Part shown: in pieces, positions 47,910-56,544 of the stretch
Layout of the letters: each line of letters opens with the position of its first letter
Numbering within the stretch: position 1 is the first letter of the stretch
From: DDH964 sp963806685
GTDB lineage: Bacteria; Desulfobacterota; Desulfuromonadia; Desulfuromonadales; DDH964
DNA length: 64,000 nt
Direction: 5' to 3'
Assembly (NCBI GenBank): GCA_963806685.1
Contig: CAWDZB010000022.1
Span: forward strand, 33,934 to 97,933
Translations under genes and position numbers: made by a program
Notes under the pieces: generated by a model
What the model saw: the letters and a program-made list of their open reading frames with translations, nothing else
What the model was told of the DNA's origin: nothing
Database searches by the model: none

Positions 47910-49090
47910 ATCCCGCCGACCGGCAGCCGGTGCTCGATTTCGTCCGCCACCTCGCCTCGGCGGTCTCCACCGCCAGCCTCTATCCCCTCGAGCACCGCCA
48001 GGTCCAGCACCTCTGCCAGGCGGCCATGTCCAGCCTGCAGCAGGCCTTGGTCGAGCAGGAGGAACTGGCGCTGCTGCGGGTCGACGACCAGCTGGTGGTC
48101 GCCGGCACCCCGCTGCCGACCAGCATGTACGTCGGCCGACTGGCCCAGATGCTCCGGTACCGGGGCATCGGCCATCTGCGCATCCACCACCGCATCGCCG
48201 AACACGAACTCCTCAAGCTGATCGCCAGCCTCGCCAGCCGCCACGGCGAGGAGGTGACCTCCACCGACAACCTGCGCCTCGGCCGGGTCGAGCTGCGCCG
48301 TCCATCCCGCCCCACCGGCGGCGCCGGAGTCCGGCTGCCGACGGCAGAGATGAACGGTGGCAAGGCTTCGGCGAACCTGGTGCCGACCAGCGAACTGACC
48401 GACGTGCCGGCCGAGGAACTGGCCCGGCTGATGGACATTTACGACACTACCCGCCGCCACCATCAGCTCAACGTCGTCGGCCTCAACGACATCGTTGCGA
48501 CCTTCATCGACGCCTTCACCAGCCAGGGCCAGCCACTGCTGGTGCTGGCGCCGCTGCGCGATATGGACGAGTACACCTTTACCCACTCGGTCAACGTCTG
48601 CATCCTCAATCTCGCCCAGGCCGCCAGCCTCGGCATCAGCGGGCCGCTGCTGCAGGACATCGGCATCTCGGCCATGCTTCACGACGTCGGCAAGCTCTTC
48701 ATCCCCGAGGAGGTCCTCAACAAACCCGGCCCGTTGACCAGCGAGGAATGGCAGTTGATGCGCAACCACCCCCTGGCCGGTGCCCGCTTTTTGCTCGACA
48801 CCCCCGGAGTGCCAAGGATGGCGGTCGTCTCCGCCTTCGAACACCACATGCGCTTCGACCAGCGCGGCTACCCGATCGTCAAGGGAGAATGGGCGCAGAA
48901 TCTCTGCAGCCAGATGACCACCATCTCCGACCTCTTCGATTCGATGATGACTAAACGCCCCTACCGCCCCCCCTCCGATTTCGAAACCGTCGCCACCACC
49001 ATCCAGTACGAGGTCGGCACCCAGCTTCACCCGATCCTCGCCGAAAATTTCCTCAAGTTGATAACGAAACTCCCGGCGCAGGGCACCTGA
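47906..49090 (+). CDS. HD-GYP domain protein (probable c-di-GMP phosphodiesterase)
   Basis: 394 residues. The N-terminal ~110 residues resemble the module in the HEAT gene (SLYPLEHRQV, EELALLRVDDQLVVAGTPL, EHELLKLIASL). The C-terminal HD-GYP domain has HSVNVCILNL, LHDVGKLFIPEEVLNKPG, EHHMRFDQRGYP with the GYP residues, and SDLFDSMMTKRPY. It would hydrolyse c-di-GMP; activity not proven. Coupled to the HEAT gene. Confidence 0.92.
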   Translation: MNPADRQPVLDFVRHLASAVSTASLYPLEHRQVQHLCQAAMSSLQQALVEQEELALLRVDDQLVVAGTPLPTSMYVGRLAQMLRYRGIGHLRIHHRIAEHELLKLIASLASRHGEEVTSTDNLRLGRVELRRPSRPTGGAGVRLPTAEMNGGKASANLVPTSELTDVPAEELARLMDIYDTTRRHHQLNVVGLNDIVATFIDAFTSQGQPLLVLAPLRDMDEYTFTHSVNVCILNLAQAASLGISGPLLQDIGISAMLHDVGKLFIPEEVLNKPGPLTSEEWQLMRNHPLAGARFLLDTPGVPRMAVVSAFEHHMRFDQRGYPIVKGEWAQNLCSQMTTISDLFDSMMTKRPYRPPSDFETVATTIQYEVGTQLHPILAENFLKLITKLPAQGT

Positions 49091-49138
49091 GAAGGGCCCT
49101 GGCCGGGAGCGGGTTGCGCGGAAGATCGTGTGAGAAAA

Positions 49139-50308
49139 TCAGGCTTGGTCCTGCTCCAGCCAGGCGCGGATCGCTTTCTCCTGTTCCGTCCAGGCGGCAG
49201 TCAGGCGCAGCTCGAGAAAGGCGGCCAGCAGGCTGTCGAAGAGCTGCTGCCCCTCCTCGAGGAGCGCCATGCGCTCGTAGAAGACCGCCAACTTCTCGGT
49301 TTCGGCGTCGGTCAGGTCGTCCTTTTCCAGCTTTACCCCCGGGCAACGGAAAGAGGCGAAATGGAAGCTCGGCACCTTGAGATTGAGACGCCAGGCGAAC
49401 TCGGCTTTCTCCAGGTGCAGAACCGCCTCGGCCAACAGCTTGTCGGCGGCCAGGGCGGTGCGCACCTCGGAAAAACGATCCTGGGGACCGGTCACCGCCA
49501 CCTTCTGCCCCCCTTCCGCACCTCCGGTAAGGACCAGGCGATCGTCGAGCCAGGCGGCGAACCCCTCGCCGGCGAGCGCCGGCCCCTCCTGGCTCACCTG
49601 GTACTGTCCCGCCCCGGTCTGGGAGCGGTAGATCAGCCACAGCAGCAGCTCGGCGCCAAGCCACTGGTTGTCGCGGATCTCCTCCAGCAGCCCTTCACCG
49701 GCGGCGCGGTTGGCCCGCTCCAGCGCCGGCTCCAGCTCCGCCGGCACCACGGCGCGGGCGCGGCCGAAGGGGTGCAGGCCAACCAGCCGCAGGCCGTCGA
49801 AGGTCTGCTTGAAGAAGGTCTCGAAGAGCTCAGTCACCTTGGGACTCAGCGCTGCGAAGGTCACCAGGCCCCGGCGGGTGTCCCAGACTGCGTCCCAGAC
49901 CGTCGGCACCGGCAGGGTGCGAGCAAAGAGGGCGCCGCGTACCGCCTCTTTGAGTTCCTCGCGCTTGCTCTTGGGGACCTTGTGGAAATTCGGGTTGGCG
50001 GCCAGGAACTCCTCCTCGGCATGAGCGAGGTGGGCTTTGAGCAGGGTGGCGGGAATCCGGCGCTGGTCCCGGCGCAGGGCGAAGGTCAGGTAGTGGTCGC
50101 GGGCATAAGCCTGGGGATTGACGAAATCGGACTGGCGGGTGTCGTCGAGCTGCACCCAGCCGATGGAGAGCTCTTCACTCCCCTTCTCGATGGACCGGAA
50201 GGCGTTGGCGGCGAGGCGCTCGCCGGCCCAGGTGACAAGATCGCTGCCGGCCGGCGTCCCTTCGACGCGGAACTGGCAGATGCTGACGGTGTTGGACAGG
50301 ATTCCCAT
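49139..50308 (-). CDS. rdgC: RdgC-family recombination-associated protein
   Basis: 389 residues. N-terminus SNTVSICQFRVEG, GWVQLDD, RDHYLTFALRRDQRRIPATLLKAHL and KREELKEAVRGALFARTLPVPTVWDAVWD are the RdgC pattern: a ring-forming DNA-binding protein that modulates RecA. Longer than E. coli RdgC (~303), as in other delta-proteobacterial members. It follows the DUF134 cluster on the same strand. Confidence 0.82.
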   Translation of the reverse strand: MGILSNTVSICQFRVEGTPAGSDLVTWAGERLAANAFRSIEKGSEELSIGWVQLDDTRQSDFVNPQAYARDHYLTFALRRDQRRIPATLLKAHLAHAEEEFLAANPNFHKVPKSKREELKEAVRGALFARTLPVPTVWDAVWDTRRGLVTFAALSPKVTELFETFFKQTFDGLRLVGLHPFGRARAVVPAELEPALERANRAAGEGLLEEIRDNQWLGAELLLWLIYRSQTGAGQYQVSQEGPALAGEGFAAWLDDRLVLTGGAEGGQKVAVTGPQDRFSEVRTALAADKLLAEAVLHLEKAEFAWRLNLKVPSFHFASFRCPGVKLEKDDLTDAETEKLAVFYERMALLEEGQQLFDSLLAAFLELRLTAAWTEQEKAIRAWLEQDQA

Positions 50309-50410
50309 GGGTCGCTCCTTACTGGCTTGATTGGCGGCCCTTAGGGGTACACCTTTTCGCCCACCGGGGCAAGGACTTTATCGCCCAGCCAGGCACGCGC
50401 CATTTCCGTC

Positions 50411-50551
50411 TCAGCCGATCAGTCGGGTCAGGGTTTGCTCGATGTCCGCCAGGCTGGCTGCGGCAGAGAAACAGCCGGTCCCGGCATAGGGGTCGCAGGA
50501 TTGGACTGATTCCAGGAGGCGCTCCATTTCTCGGTTCAAGGCGGTGGACAC
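50411..50551 (-). CDS. 46-residue protein, unknown
   Basis: GTG start at 50551 with GGAG 8 nt upstream, overlapping the end of the DUF134 gene by 16 bp. Sequence begins STALNREMERLLESVQSCD and contains two Cys (SCDPYAGTGCFS). No family recognised. Placement in a NifX-like/DUF134 cluster suggests co-transcription. Confidence 0.55.
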   Translation of the reverse strand: MSTALNREMERLLESVQSCDPYAGTGCFSAAASLADIEQTLTRLIG

Positions 50552-50865
50552 GCTCGTGGCTCCTTCTCCGTGGCGGGCTCGGTAGCCAGGGCCAGCGCCT
50601 GGCCACCGAGAACCGCCGTGATCAGCTTGCGACGGCCGCTGGTCACCAGCCTCTGCACGGTGCCGCGGGAAACGCCCATCTGCTCGCCGGCCTCCTGCTG
50701 GGTGAGCCCTTCTCCGTCGCACAGGCGCATTGCTTCCAGCTCGTCGCGGCCGATGGGAACCCGCTCGAGGTCCTTCAGGGGAGTCCCGGCGGGCTTGAAG
50801 ACCAAGCTCCCCGGTGGGCGGTGGGGACAGACGCAGTGACGATGCTTGCGGGGGCGCGGCGACAT
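50536..50865 (-). CDS. DUF134 family putative DNA-binding protein
   Basis: 109 residues. N-terminal Cys/His patch (HCVCPH), then a helix-turn-helix: GRDELEAMRLCDGEGLTQQEAGEQMGVSRGTVQRLVTSGRRKL. DUF134 members commonly sit beside NifX/NafY-like genes, as here (5 bp from the NifX-like stop). A local transcription regulator is likely, possibly of the palindrome at 51273-51286. Confidence 0.88.
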   Translation of the reverse strand: MSPRPRKHRHCVCPHRPPGSLVFKPAGTPLKDLERVPIGRDELEAMRLCDGEGLTQQEAGEQMGVSRGTVQRLVTSGRRKLITAVLGGQALALATEPATEKEPRACPPP

Positions 50866-50870
50866 GGTGG

Positions 50871-51251
50871 TCAGTGGCTGCAGCCGTGACCGTGGCCATG
50901 GCCACCGCAGGCATCGCCGGGGAGAACTTCGGGAAGCTCGGCGTGGGCAAGCAGGGCCAGGTTGTCGGCGATGGTAGCCCCGGCGGCACGATAGACCTTG
51001 AGCCCCGCGGCCTGCAGGCCACGCAGCGCGCCGCCGCCGATCCCGCCGACGACGATCGCATCGGCGGCCGCATCCCCTAAGGCGCGCAGCGGACTGCACT
51101 GGCCGTGGGCGTGGTGGAGGTCGTGGTTGCCGATCGCTGCGACGCTCGCGGCGTCGGTGTCGACCAGCAGGAACAGGGGGGCGGATCCGAAGTGGCTGTA
51201 AACGGCGCTTTCCAGGCCTTCGTCGGCGGTGACAGGGAAGCAGATCTTCAT
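50871..51251 (-). CDS. NifX/NifB-type iron-molybdenum-cofactor-like domain protein
   Basis: 126 residues from ATG 51251 (MKICFPVTADEGLESAVYSHFG). The fold signature includes IVVGGIGGGALRGLQAAGLKVY. The tail is Gly/His/Cys-rich (CGGHGHGHGCSH), a likely metal site. Such MTH1175-like proteins bind metal-sulfur clusters; no nif genes are near, so nitrogenase involvement is not implied. Confidence 0.85.
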   Translation of the reverse strand: MKICFPVTADEGLESAVYSHFGSAPLFLLVDTDAASVAAIGNHDLHHAHGQCSPLRALGDAAADAIVVGGIGGGALRGLQAAGLKVYRAAGATIADNLALLAHAELPEVLPGDACGGHGHGHGCSH

Positions 51252-51272
51252 GATTTGGCTCCTTTTAGTTAA

Positions 51273-51286
51273 TGTGCATATGCACA
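51273..51286. promoter_or_regulatory. 14-bp perfect palindrome upstream of the NifX-like gene
   Basis: TGTGCATATGCACA, 22 bp upstream of the ATG, in an AT-rich promoter zone. Candidate operator; the neighbouring DUF134 protein is an inferred binder. Confidence 0.5.
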
Positions 51287-51370
51287 ATATGCCGACACCC
51301 TCTCCTCGTCAAGCTATTTTTACAATTTTTTAATTTATCCCTCGGAGATCCTGTCTGCTCAGACAAATAT

Positions 51371-51495
51371 CAAAACCGGCGGGACACGCCCCGCCAGGCG
51401 CCCCCATGCTGGCGGCAGCCCGGGCTCTTTTGGTTATTTTTCTGAACCGAATGAGAAAAGTGACTCGTCAGGCGGGGCGAGACCCGCCGGTTTTG
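51371..51495. repeat. 125-bp element with 25-nt inverted ends
   Basis: Left end (51371-51395) and right end (51471-51495) are complementary: AAAACCGGCGGG then GCCCCGCC on the left, the reverse on the right, with one 4-nt unmatched block. The centre has TTGGTTATTTTTCTGAACCG followed by GAGAAAAGTGAC, a form I recognise from dispersed repeats in proteobacterial genomes. It sits between the NifX-like promoter and the dnaE2 3' end and may also stop transcription. Confidence 0.65.
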
Positions 51496-51542
51496 CCAGT
51501 TCACCGCATACCAGAAACGGCTGGGCGCAATTGCCACCATCC

Positions 51543-54500
51543 CTACCCCTGCTCGTCCAGATACCCCACCCACTCCACCGTCAGCGTCGCCACCCCGAAC
51601 GCCTCCTCCACCTTCCCCTTCAGCAGGTACGGCCGCAGCCGCGTCAGCTTGCGGCAGAAGCGCGCGTAGGCCTGGGGGAAGAAGGTGGCGTCGAAGAGGC
51701 CGGTGGTGTCCTCGAAGGTCACGAACTCCATCGGCCGCCCGTCCTTGTCCTGCACCGGCTTGCCCGTCACCCACCAGCCGATCATGGTCACGTAGCGCCC
51801 AGCCCAAGCGCCAAGTTCCCGGGCCGGCAGCGGTTTGATCCGGGCGATGGCACGGCGGTGCAGATCGAGGGGGTGGCAGGAGACCAGCATCCCAAGGGTT
51901 TCCAGCTCCTGGTTCAGAACCGTGCGGTCGTCGTAGCCCGACGGTTCCGGCAGCGCCGGCAGCTCGGCGAAAAGCTCCAGATTGCCCTCCCTCACGGCCG
52001 CCGCGCCGCGAGCGAGCAGCTCCCAGAGCAGCCGCGACCGGCGCTCCCGCCCCTCCAGCGCATCGTAACAGCCGGCCTTGACCAGGCGCCGCACGTCTTC
52101 CGCGTCGAGCGCCACCCGCCGCAAAAAATCGCCGAAGTCCCGGTAGGGCCCGCCGCGCTCCCGCTCGGCCAAAAGCGCCCGGTTTCCCGCCGCGGTCAGA
52201 CCGTGGATCTGCATCAGGCCGATGCGGATCTCCCGTCCCTTGCCGCAGTAGTGGTGGTCACTCTGGTTGATGTCCGGCGGCAGAACCTTGAGCCCCAGGC
52301 GGCGGGCCTCGGAGAGGTAGGCGAAGGGGGTATAGAAGCCCCCCTGGTTGGAGATCACCGCGGCCATGAACTCGGCCGGGTGGTTGCCCTTCAAAAAGGC
52401 CGCCTTGCAGCTGACCAGGGCATAGGAGGCCGAGTGCGGCTTGCAGAAGGAGTAGCCGGCGAAAGAGAGAATCTGCTCCCAGATCGCCGCGATCACCGCC
52501 TGCGGCACCCCCCTGTCCCGCGCCCCGGCCAGGAACTTCTCCCGGTAGTCGGCCAGGGTCTGCACCTTGTGCTTCTTGCAGACGATCTTGCGCAGCTGGT
52601 CTCCCTCGTGCGCCGAGAAGCCGGCCAGGGCCATGGCGATCTGCGTGATCTGCTCCTGGTAGACAGCGATGCCGTAGCTCTCTTCCAGCACCTCGGCCAG
52701 CAGCGGGTGGAGGTGCCGCCAGGGGGCCCCGTGCATGCGGGCGACGAACTCGAGGATGAAGCGGTTGGCGGCGGGACGGATGATCGACGAGGCCATCACC
52801 AGGTGCTCGAAGATATCGCAGGCCGCGCCGTGGGGGTTGTTCAGCCACATGCGCCGCAGCAGCTGGCGGGTGGCCGGCGACTCGATATAGAAGCAGCCCA
52901 TGCTCGCCCCGGCCGTGAGCAGCTCCCGGGTCCTGGCGTCGTCCAGCGGCCGCCAGCCGGCGTAGTCGATGCGGGTGCCGGTGTGGCGCTCGACCGCCGC
53001 CAGGGCGTCGCGAATCACCGCCAGGGAGCGATTGCCCAGGATGTCGATCTTCACCAGCCCGGCAGCCTCGGCCTGTTCCTTCTCCCACTGGATCACCGGC
53101 AGCCCCTTGGCGCTCACCTCCACCGGCACGTAGCGGCGCAGTTCGTCGGGGACGATCACCAGCCCGCCGCAGTGGAGGGAGAGGTGGCGCAGCTGGGGGC
53201 CGAGGCGGACGGCGAGGCGCAGGATCTCCTGCCAGTCCGCGCCGAACTTCTCCCCGGCGAAGAGGGGATGAGAGACCACCGCTCCGGCGGTCTGCTCCGC
53301 CTTCCAGTAGCCGGAGATGCGCTCGGTCAGCAGCTTGATTTCGGCATCGGGCAGGCCGTAGACCTTGGCCACCTCGCGCAGCGCCGAGCGCCCCTTGAAG
53401 CCGATCTGGTTGGCGACCATCGCCGCGCGCCGGGTACCGTAGCGGGCGAAGGCGAAGTCGAGGACGGCGTCGCGTTCGTCCCAGGGGAAGTCGATGTCGA
53501 TGTCGGGGGGATCGCTGCGCCCCGCGTGGAGGAAGCGCTCGAAGAAGAGGTTGTGCCTGATCGGGTCGACGTGGGTGATCCCCAGGCAGTAGGCGACCAG
53601 CGAGGCCGCCGCGCTCCCCCGGCCGCAGGTGCGCGGCGACTGCGCGGCGATCTCCTCCACCACCAGGAAGTAGTCGGCGAAGCCCTTGGCGCGGATGATG
53701 GTCAGCTCCTTTGCCAGCCGCGCTTTCACCCGCTCGTCGATGGCGCCGTAGCGCCACTTTGCGCCCACCCGGGCGCGCTCTTCGAGCCTGGCGTAGGCCT
53801 CATCCTGGCTCAGGCCGGCAAAGGCCGGGAAGATGGTGGCGGAGAAGTCCCAGTCGCTGCGGCAGGCGGCAGCAATCTTGCGGCTGTTTTCCAGCGCCTG
53901 CGGGCAGTGGGGGAAGAACTCGGCGAGCTTCTCCGGTGGCAGAAGCAAATCCCCCGCCCGGGCGGTGTCGGCCTCGCCCAGGCGCGAGAGCTTGGTGTTG
54001 AGGGCGATGGCGCGCAGCACCCGGTGCAGTTCGAAATCGCCCGGCTCCAACAGGAGCGCCCGGCTGGTGGCGACGGGGGGCAGACCCAGCTCGCGGGCAA
54101 GGGCCAGGGCCCGGTGCAGCTGGTGCCCCGGGGAGAGCTCGACGTAGAGGTGCGCGCGCCCCTGACGGCGCAGCGGAGCGAGGAGCTCGGCCTGGTCGGC
54201 AAGGATCGTCAGGCCGCGGCGGTACTGGGCCAGCGCGCCGGCGAGCGCGAAGTCCTCGCGGCAGTGCAGCTCGGAAAGGAGCCGGCAGAGGTTGGCATAG
54301 CCTTCGGCGTCGCGGGCCAACAGCACCGCCCGCTGGCCGCCGTGCACCGCCTCGGCGCCGATAAGCGGCCGCAGGCCGCAGCGTCTGGCCTCCGCCAGGA
54401 AATCGGGGACGACGTAGAGGCCGTTGCGGTCGGTGAGCGCCAAGGCCTCGAAGCCCATCTCCCGCGCCGCTTCGCAAAGCTCGGCCACCGGCCGTACCCC

Positions 54501-54548
54501 CCACTGGAGCGAGGCAGCGGAGTGGAGGTGGAGGGGGACGTAGTTCAT
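51543..54548 (-). CDS. dnaE2: error-prone DNA polymerase DnaE2
   Basis: 1001 residues. PHP domain at the N-terminus (NYVPLHLHSAASL, GFEALALTDRNGLY), then the C-family polymerase core with metal Asps in PPDIDIDFPW and VKIDILGNRSLAVI, and the C-terminal OB region. PHP, length and context identify DnaE2 rather than the replicative DnaE. It is the last gene of lexA-imuB-dnaE2, used for mutagenic lesion bypass under SOS. It is preceded by a 187-bp gap containing a repeat. Confidence 0.93.
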   Translation of the reverse strand: MNYVPLHLHSAASLQWGVRPVAELCEAAREMGFEALALTDRNGLYVVPDFLAEARRCGLRPLIGAEAVHGGQRAVLLARDAEGYANLCRLLSELHCREDFALAGALAQYRRGLTILADQAELLAPLRRQGRAHLYVELSPGHQLHRALALARELGLPPVATSRALLLEPGDFELHRVLRAIALNTKLSRLGEADTARAGDLLLPPEKLAEFFPHCPQALENSRKIAAACRSDWDFSATIFPAFAGLSQDEAYARLEERARVGAKWRYGAIDERVKARLAKELTIIRAKGFADYFLVVEEIAAQSPRTCGRGSAAASLVAYCLGITHVDPIRHNLFFERFLHAGRSDPPDIDIDFPWDERDAVLDFAFARYGTRRAAMVANQIGFKGRSALREVAKVYGLPDAEIKLLTERISGYWKAEQTAGAVVSHPLFAGEKFGADWQEILRLAVRLGPQLRHLSLHCGGLVIVPDELRRYVPVEVSAKGLPVIQWEKEQAEAAGLVKIDILGNRSLAVIRDALAAVERHTGTRIDYAGWRPLDDARTRELLTAGASMGCFYIESPATRQLLRRMWLNNPHGAACDIFEHLVMASSIIRPAANRFILEFVARMHGAPWRHLHPLLAEVLEESYGIAVYQEQITQIAMALAGFSAHEGDQLRKIVCKKHKVQTLADYREKFLAGARDRGVPQAVIAAIWEQILSFAGYSFCKPHSASYALVSCKAAFLKGNHPAEFMAAVISNQGGFYTPFAYLSEARRLGLKVLPPDINQSDHHYCGKGREIRIGLMQIHGLTAAGNRALLAERERGGPYRDFGDFLRRVALDAEDVRRLVKAGCYDALEGRERRSRLLWELLARGAAAVREGNLELFAELPALPEPSGYDDRTVLNQELETLGMLVSCHPLDLHRRAIARIKPLPARELGAWAGRYVTMIGWWVTGKPVQDKDGRPMEFVTFEDTTGLFDATFFPQAYARFCRKLTRLRPYLLKGKVEEAFGVATLTVEWVGYLDEQG

Positions 54549-54597
54549 GGTGGGAAGTCGCCACGCTGGGGACAGAATTTTGGATCAAGGTCTAACG

Positions 54598-54692
54598 GAT
54601 CCGCAGATTGCGCAGATTTACGCAGATTAAGGCAAGGCATTGGGGGTGTCTTCAGATTTAAAATCTGCGGCCATCTGCGTAAATCTGCGGAT
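54598..54692. repeat. CGCAGATT palindromic repeat element between imuB and dnaE2
   Basis: The left part holds three direct CGCAGATT units (54602-54628). The right part (54652-54692) has the inverse AATCTGCG three times. The outer ends ATCCGCAGATT and AATCTGCGGAT match perfectly as an inverted repeat. Form suggests a REP-like or MITE-like dispersed element inserted in the cassette. Confidence 0.75.
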
Positions 54693-54735
54693 AAAAATGC
54701 CTGTTGCGGTAATCAACCGGCCAGCCGTTTCGACG

Positions 54736-55902
54736 TCATGCCACCAGCGCCCGCCCACGCTGCAGGGCCTGCATGCCGTAGCGGTCGCGCAGCTGATCGA
54801 TGGCCTGCTGCAGGGCGAACTGGTACGGCGTCAGCCCAACATGGGTGAAGAGGTCGACCTGGGCGCTCACCGGCCCCAGCCGGGTGCAGCAAAGGCGCAG
54901 CCCCTTGACCCGCAGCCGGCGGGAGCAGGCCTGGCGAAACAGCGCCTCGGCCGCCGCCAGCAGGATCAGGTCGTGGTTCTGCGCCGCGGCCAGCCGCGCC
55001 CGACGCTCCGCGGCGACGCCATCGACGTAGCTCACCTTCAGGGCCAGTTCCGCCGCGCCCACCCCCTGCCGCCGCAGCCGCCGCCCGCACTCCTCCACCA
55101 GCCGGCAGAGCTCGGCGAGGAGCAGTTCGTCGTCGTTCGCCTCCCGGGACAGGAACGCCTCCGCAACCACCGCCGGCGCCCGCCTGGGCGGCAGCACCGG
55201 CGAGGGGTCGACCCCCCGGGCGCGCTGGTGCAGCAGCGGCGCCAGCGGGCCGAAGGGGAGGCGCAGCTGGGCGATGGAAAGCTGCGCCAGCTCCGCCACC
55301 CGGCGCAGGTTGAGCTCGCCGGCCAGGACCAGCTCGCGGGCGGCGCCGATTCCCGGCAGGACCGCGACCGGCAGCGGGGCGATGAAGTTCGCCTCGGCGC
55401 CGCGCAGCACGTCGCAGACCCCGGGGCGTTCCAGGCAGCCGGCGGCGATGCGGCTGACCAGCTTGTTGCCGGCCACCCCGACGCCGCCGCAAAGGCGCAG
55501 CCGAGCGGAGAGCTCCCGCTCCAGGCGCGCCGCGGCATCGCGTCCCGGGCCGAGCAGGCGGCCACAACCGGTCAGATCGAGGAAGAGGCGACCGGCGGCG
55601 GCCGGTTCCACCAGCGGCGAGTAGGCGGCGGCGAGCTCGCCCAGAGCGCGGTCGGCGCGGCCGAGCAGCTGCGGGTCGGGGGGGAGCAGCTGCAGTGCCG
55701 GGCAGAGGCGCCGGGCGCGGAACAGGGGCATGCCGGCATGGACACCGTCGGCGGCCGCCTCGGCCGAAACGCACTGCAGCAGCGCGCGCTCCGAAGGCCC
55801 GGGGACGACGGCGACGGGACGACCGCAAAGGGCCGGGTCGGCGACCCGGGCAACGGCGACGGCGAAGGCCGGGATGTGCAGGTGGAGGATGTCGCGGGGC
55901 AT
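54736..55902 (-). CDS. imuB: ImuB: Y-family polymerase-like protein lacking catalytic residues
   Basis: 388 residues. Fold of Y-family polymerases (PALCGRPVAVVP, FRARRLCPALQLLPPD, GVGVAGNKLVSRIAA, VLPGIGAARELVLAGELNLRRVAEL), but the first metal Asp segment reads LHLHIPAFAVAV and the SxDE motif is missing (AAAGRLFLDLTG). That is ImuB: an inactive polymerase acting as a scaffold for DnaE2 and the sliding clamp. It lies 16 bp after lexA. ImuA is not seen in the cassette. Confidence 0.88.
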   Translation of the reverse strand: MPRDILHLHIPAFAVAVARVADPALCGRPVAVVPGPSERALLQCVSAEAAADGVHAGMPLFRARRLCPALQLLPPDPQLLGRADRALGELAAAYSPLVEPAAAGRLFLDLTGCGRLLGPGRDAAARLERELSARLRLCGGVGVAGNKLVSRIAAGCLERPGVCDVLRGAEANFIAPLPVAVLPGIGAARELVLAGELNLRRVAELAQLSIAQLRLPFGPLAPLLHQRARGVDPSPVLPPRRAPAVVAEAFLSREANDDELLLAELCRLVEECGRRLRRQGVGAAELALKVSYVDGVAAERRARLAAAQNHDLILLAAAEALFRQACSRRLRVKGLRLCCTRLGPVSAQVDLFTHVGLTPYQFALQQAIDQLRDRYGMQALQRGRALVA

Positions 55903-55918
55903 TAACGCACCGAGGGCG

Positions 55919-56521
55919 CTACAGGCAGTGACGGATCACTCCGACCACCACCCCCTCGATACGGAAGTCGGCGTCCGGCGCGACCACGATCGGCTGCATG
56001 GCCGGGTTGGCGGGGTGGAGTTCGACGGTCGCACCCTTCTTCGCCAGGCGCTTGACCGTCGCCTCGCCGTCGATCAGAGCGACCACCGTCTGGCCGCTCT
56101 CGGCCTGCTGCTGCTTGCGCACCACAACGTAGTCGCCATCCAGGATGCCGTCGCCGACCATCGAGTCGCCGCGCACGCGCAGTACGAAGTTCTCGCCGGC
56201 GCCGACCATCGACGGCGGCACCTCGATGGTGTCGGCCGTAGCAATCGCCTCGATCGGCTTGCCGGCAGCCACCGTCCCGGCCAGCGGCAGCTCCAGCGCC
56301 GCCTCCTGCGGCCGCAGCACCTTGAGCCCGCGGCGGGCGTTCCAGTCGCGGCGCAGCACCCCCTCGCGCTCCAGGCGCACCAGGTAGTTCTGCACCGTGC
56401 CGAGGGAACGCAGGCCGAAGGCGCGGGCGATCTCCTGCTGCGAGGGGGCGTACCCCTCGCGCTCGGTGTGGGCGAGGATGAAATCGAGGACGGCTTTCTG
56501 CTTCGGGGTCAAGGGACTCAT
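55919..56521 (-). CDS. lexA: LexA repressor
   Basis: 200 residues. Winged helix (YAPSQQEIARAFGLRSLGTVQNYLVRLEREG), self-cleavage site Ala-Gly in LPLAGTVAAG, catalytic Ser in RGDSMVGDGI and Lys in TVKRLAKKG. It represses SOS genes until RecA triggers cleavage. First gene of the lexA-imuB-dnaE2 cassette. The promoter carries an unusual direct repeat. Confidence 0.96.
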   Translation of the reverse strand: MSPLTPKQKAVLDFILAHTEREGYAPSQQEIARAFGLRSLGTVQNYLVRLEREGVLRRDWNARRGLKVLRPQEAALELPLAGTVAAGKPIEAIATADTIEVPPSMVGAGENFVLRVRGDSMVGDGILDGDYVVVRKQQQAESGQTVVALIDGEATVKRLAKKGATVELHPANPAMQPIVVAPDADFRIEGVVVGVIRHCL

Positions 56522-56544
56522 GGCAACCTCCGCGTGGTTGTCCT

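Noticed and set aside
50341..50403. 20-codon ORF (MARAWLGDKVLAPVGEKVYP) after the 46-residue gene
   Set aside because: Well placed but too short and without a strong ribosome site to call.
50871..51251. Nitrogenase cofactor gene
   Set aside because: Only the domain is shared; there are no nif genes and the context is DUF134 and RdgC.
51531..54848. Plus-strand ORF of 1105 codons
   Set aside because: Antisense shadow of dnaE2, which has PHP and polymerase motifs on the minus strand.
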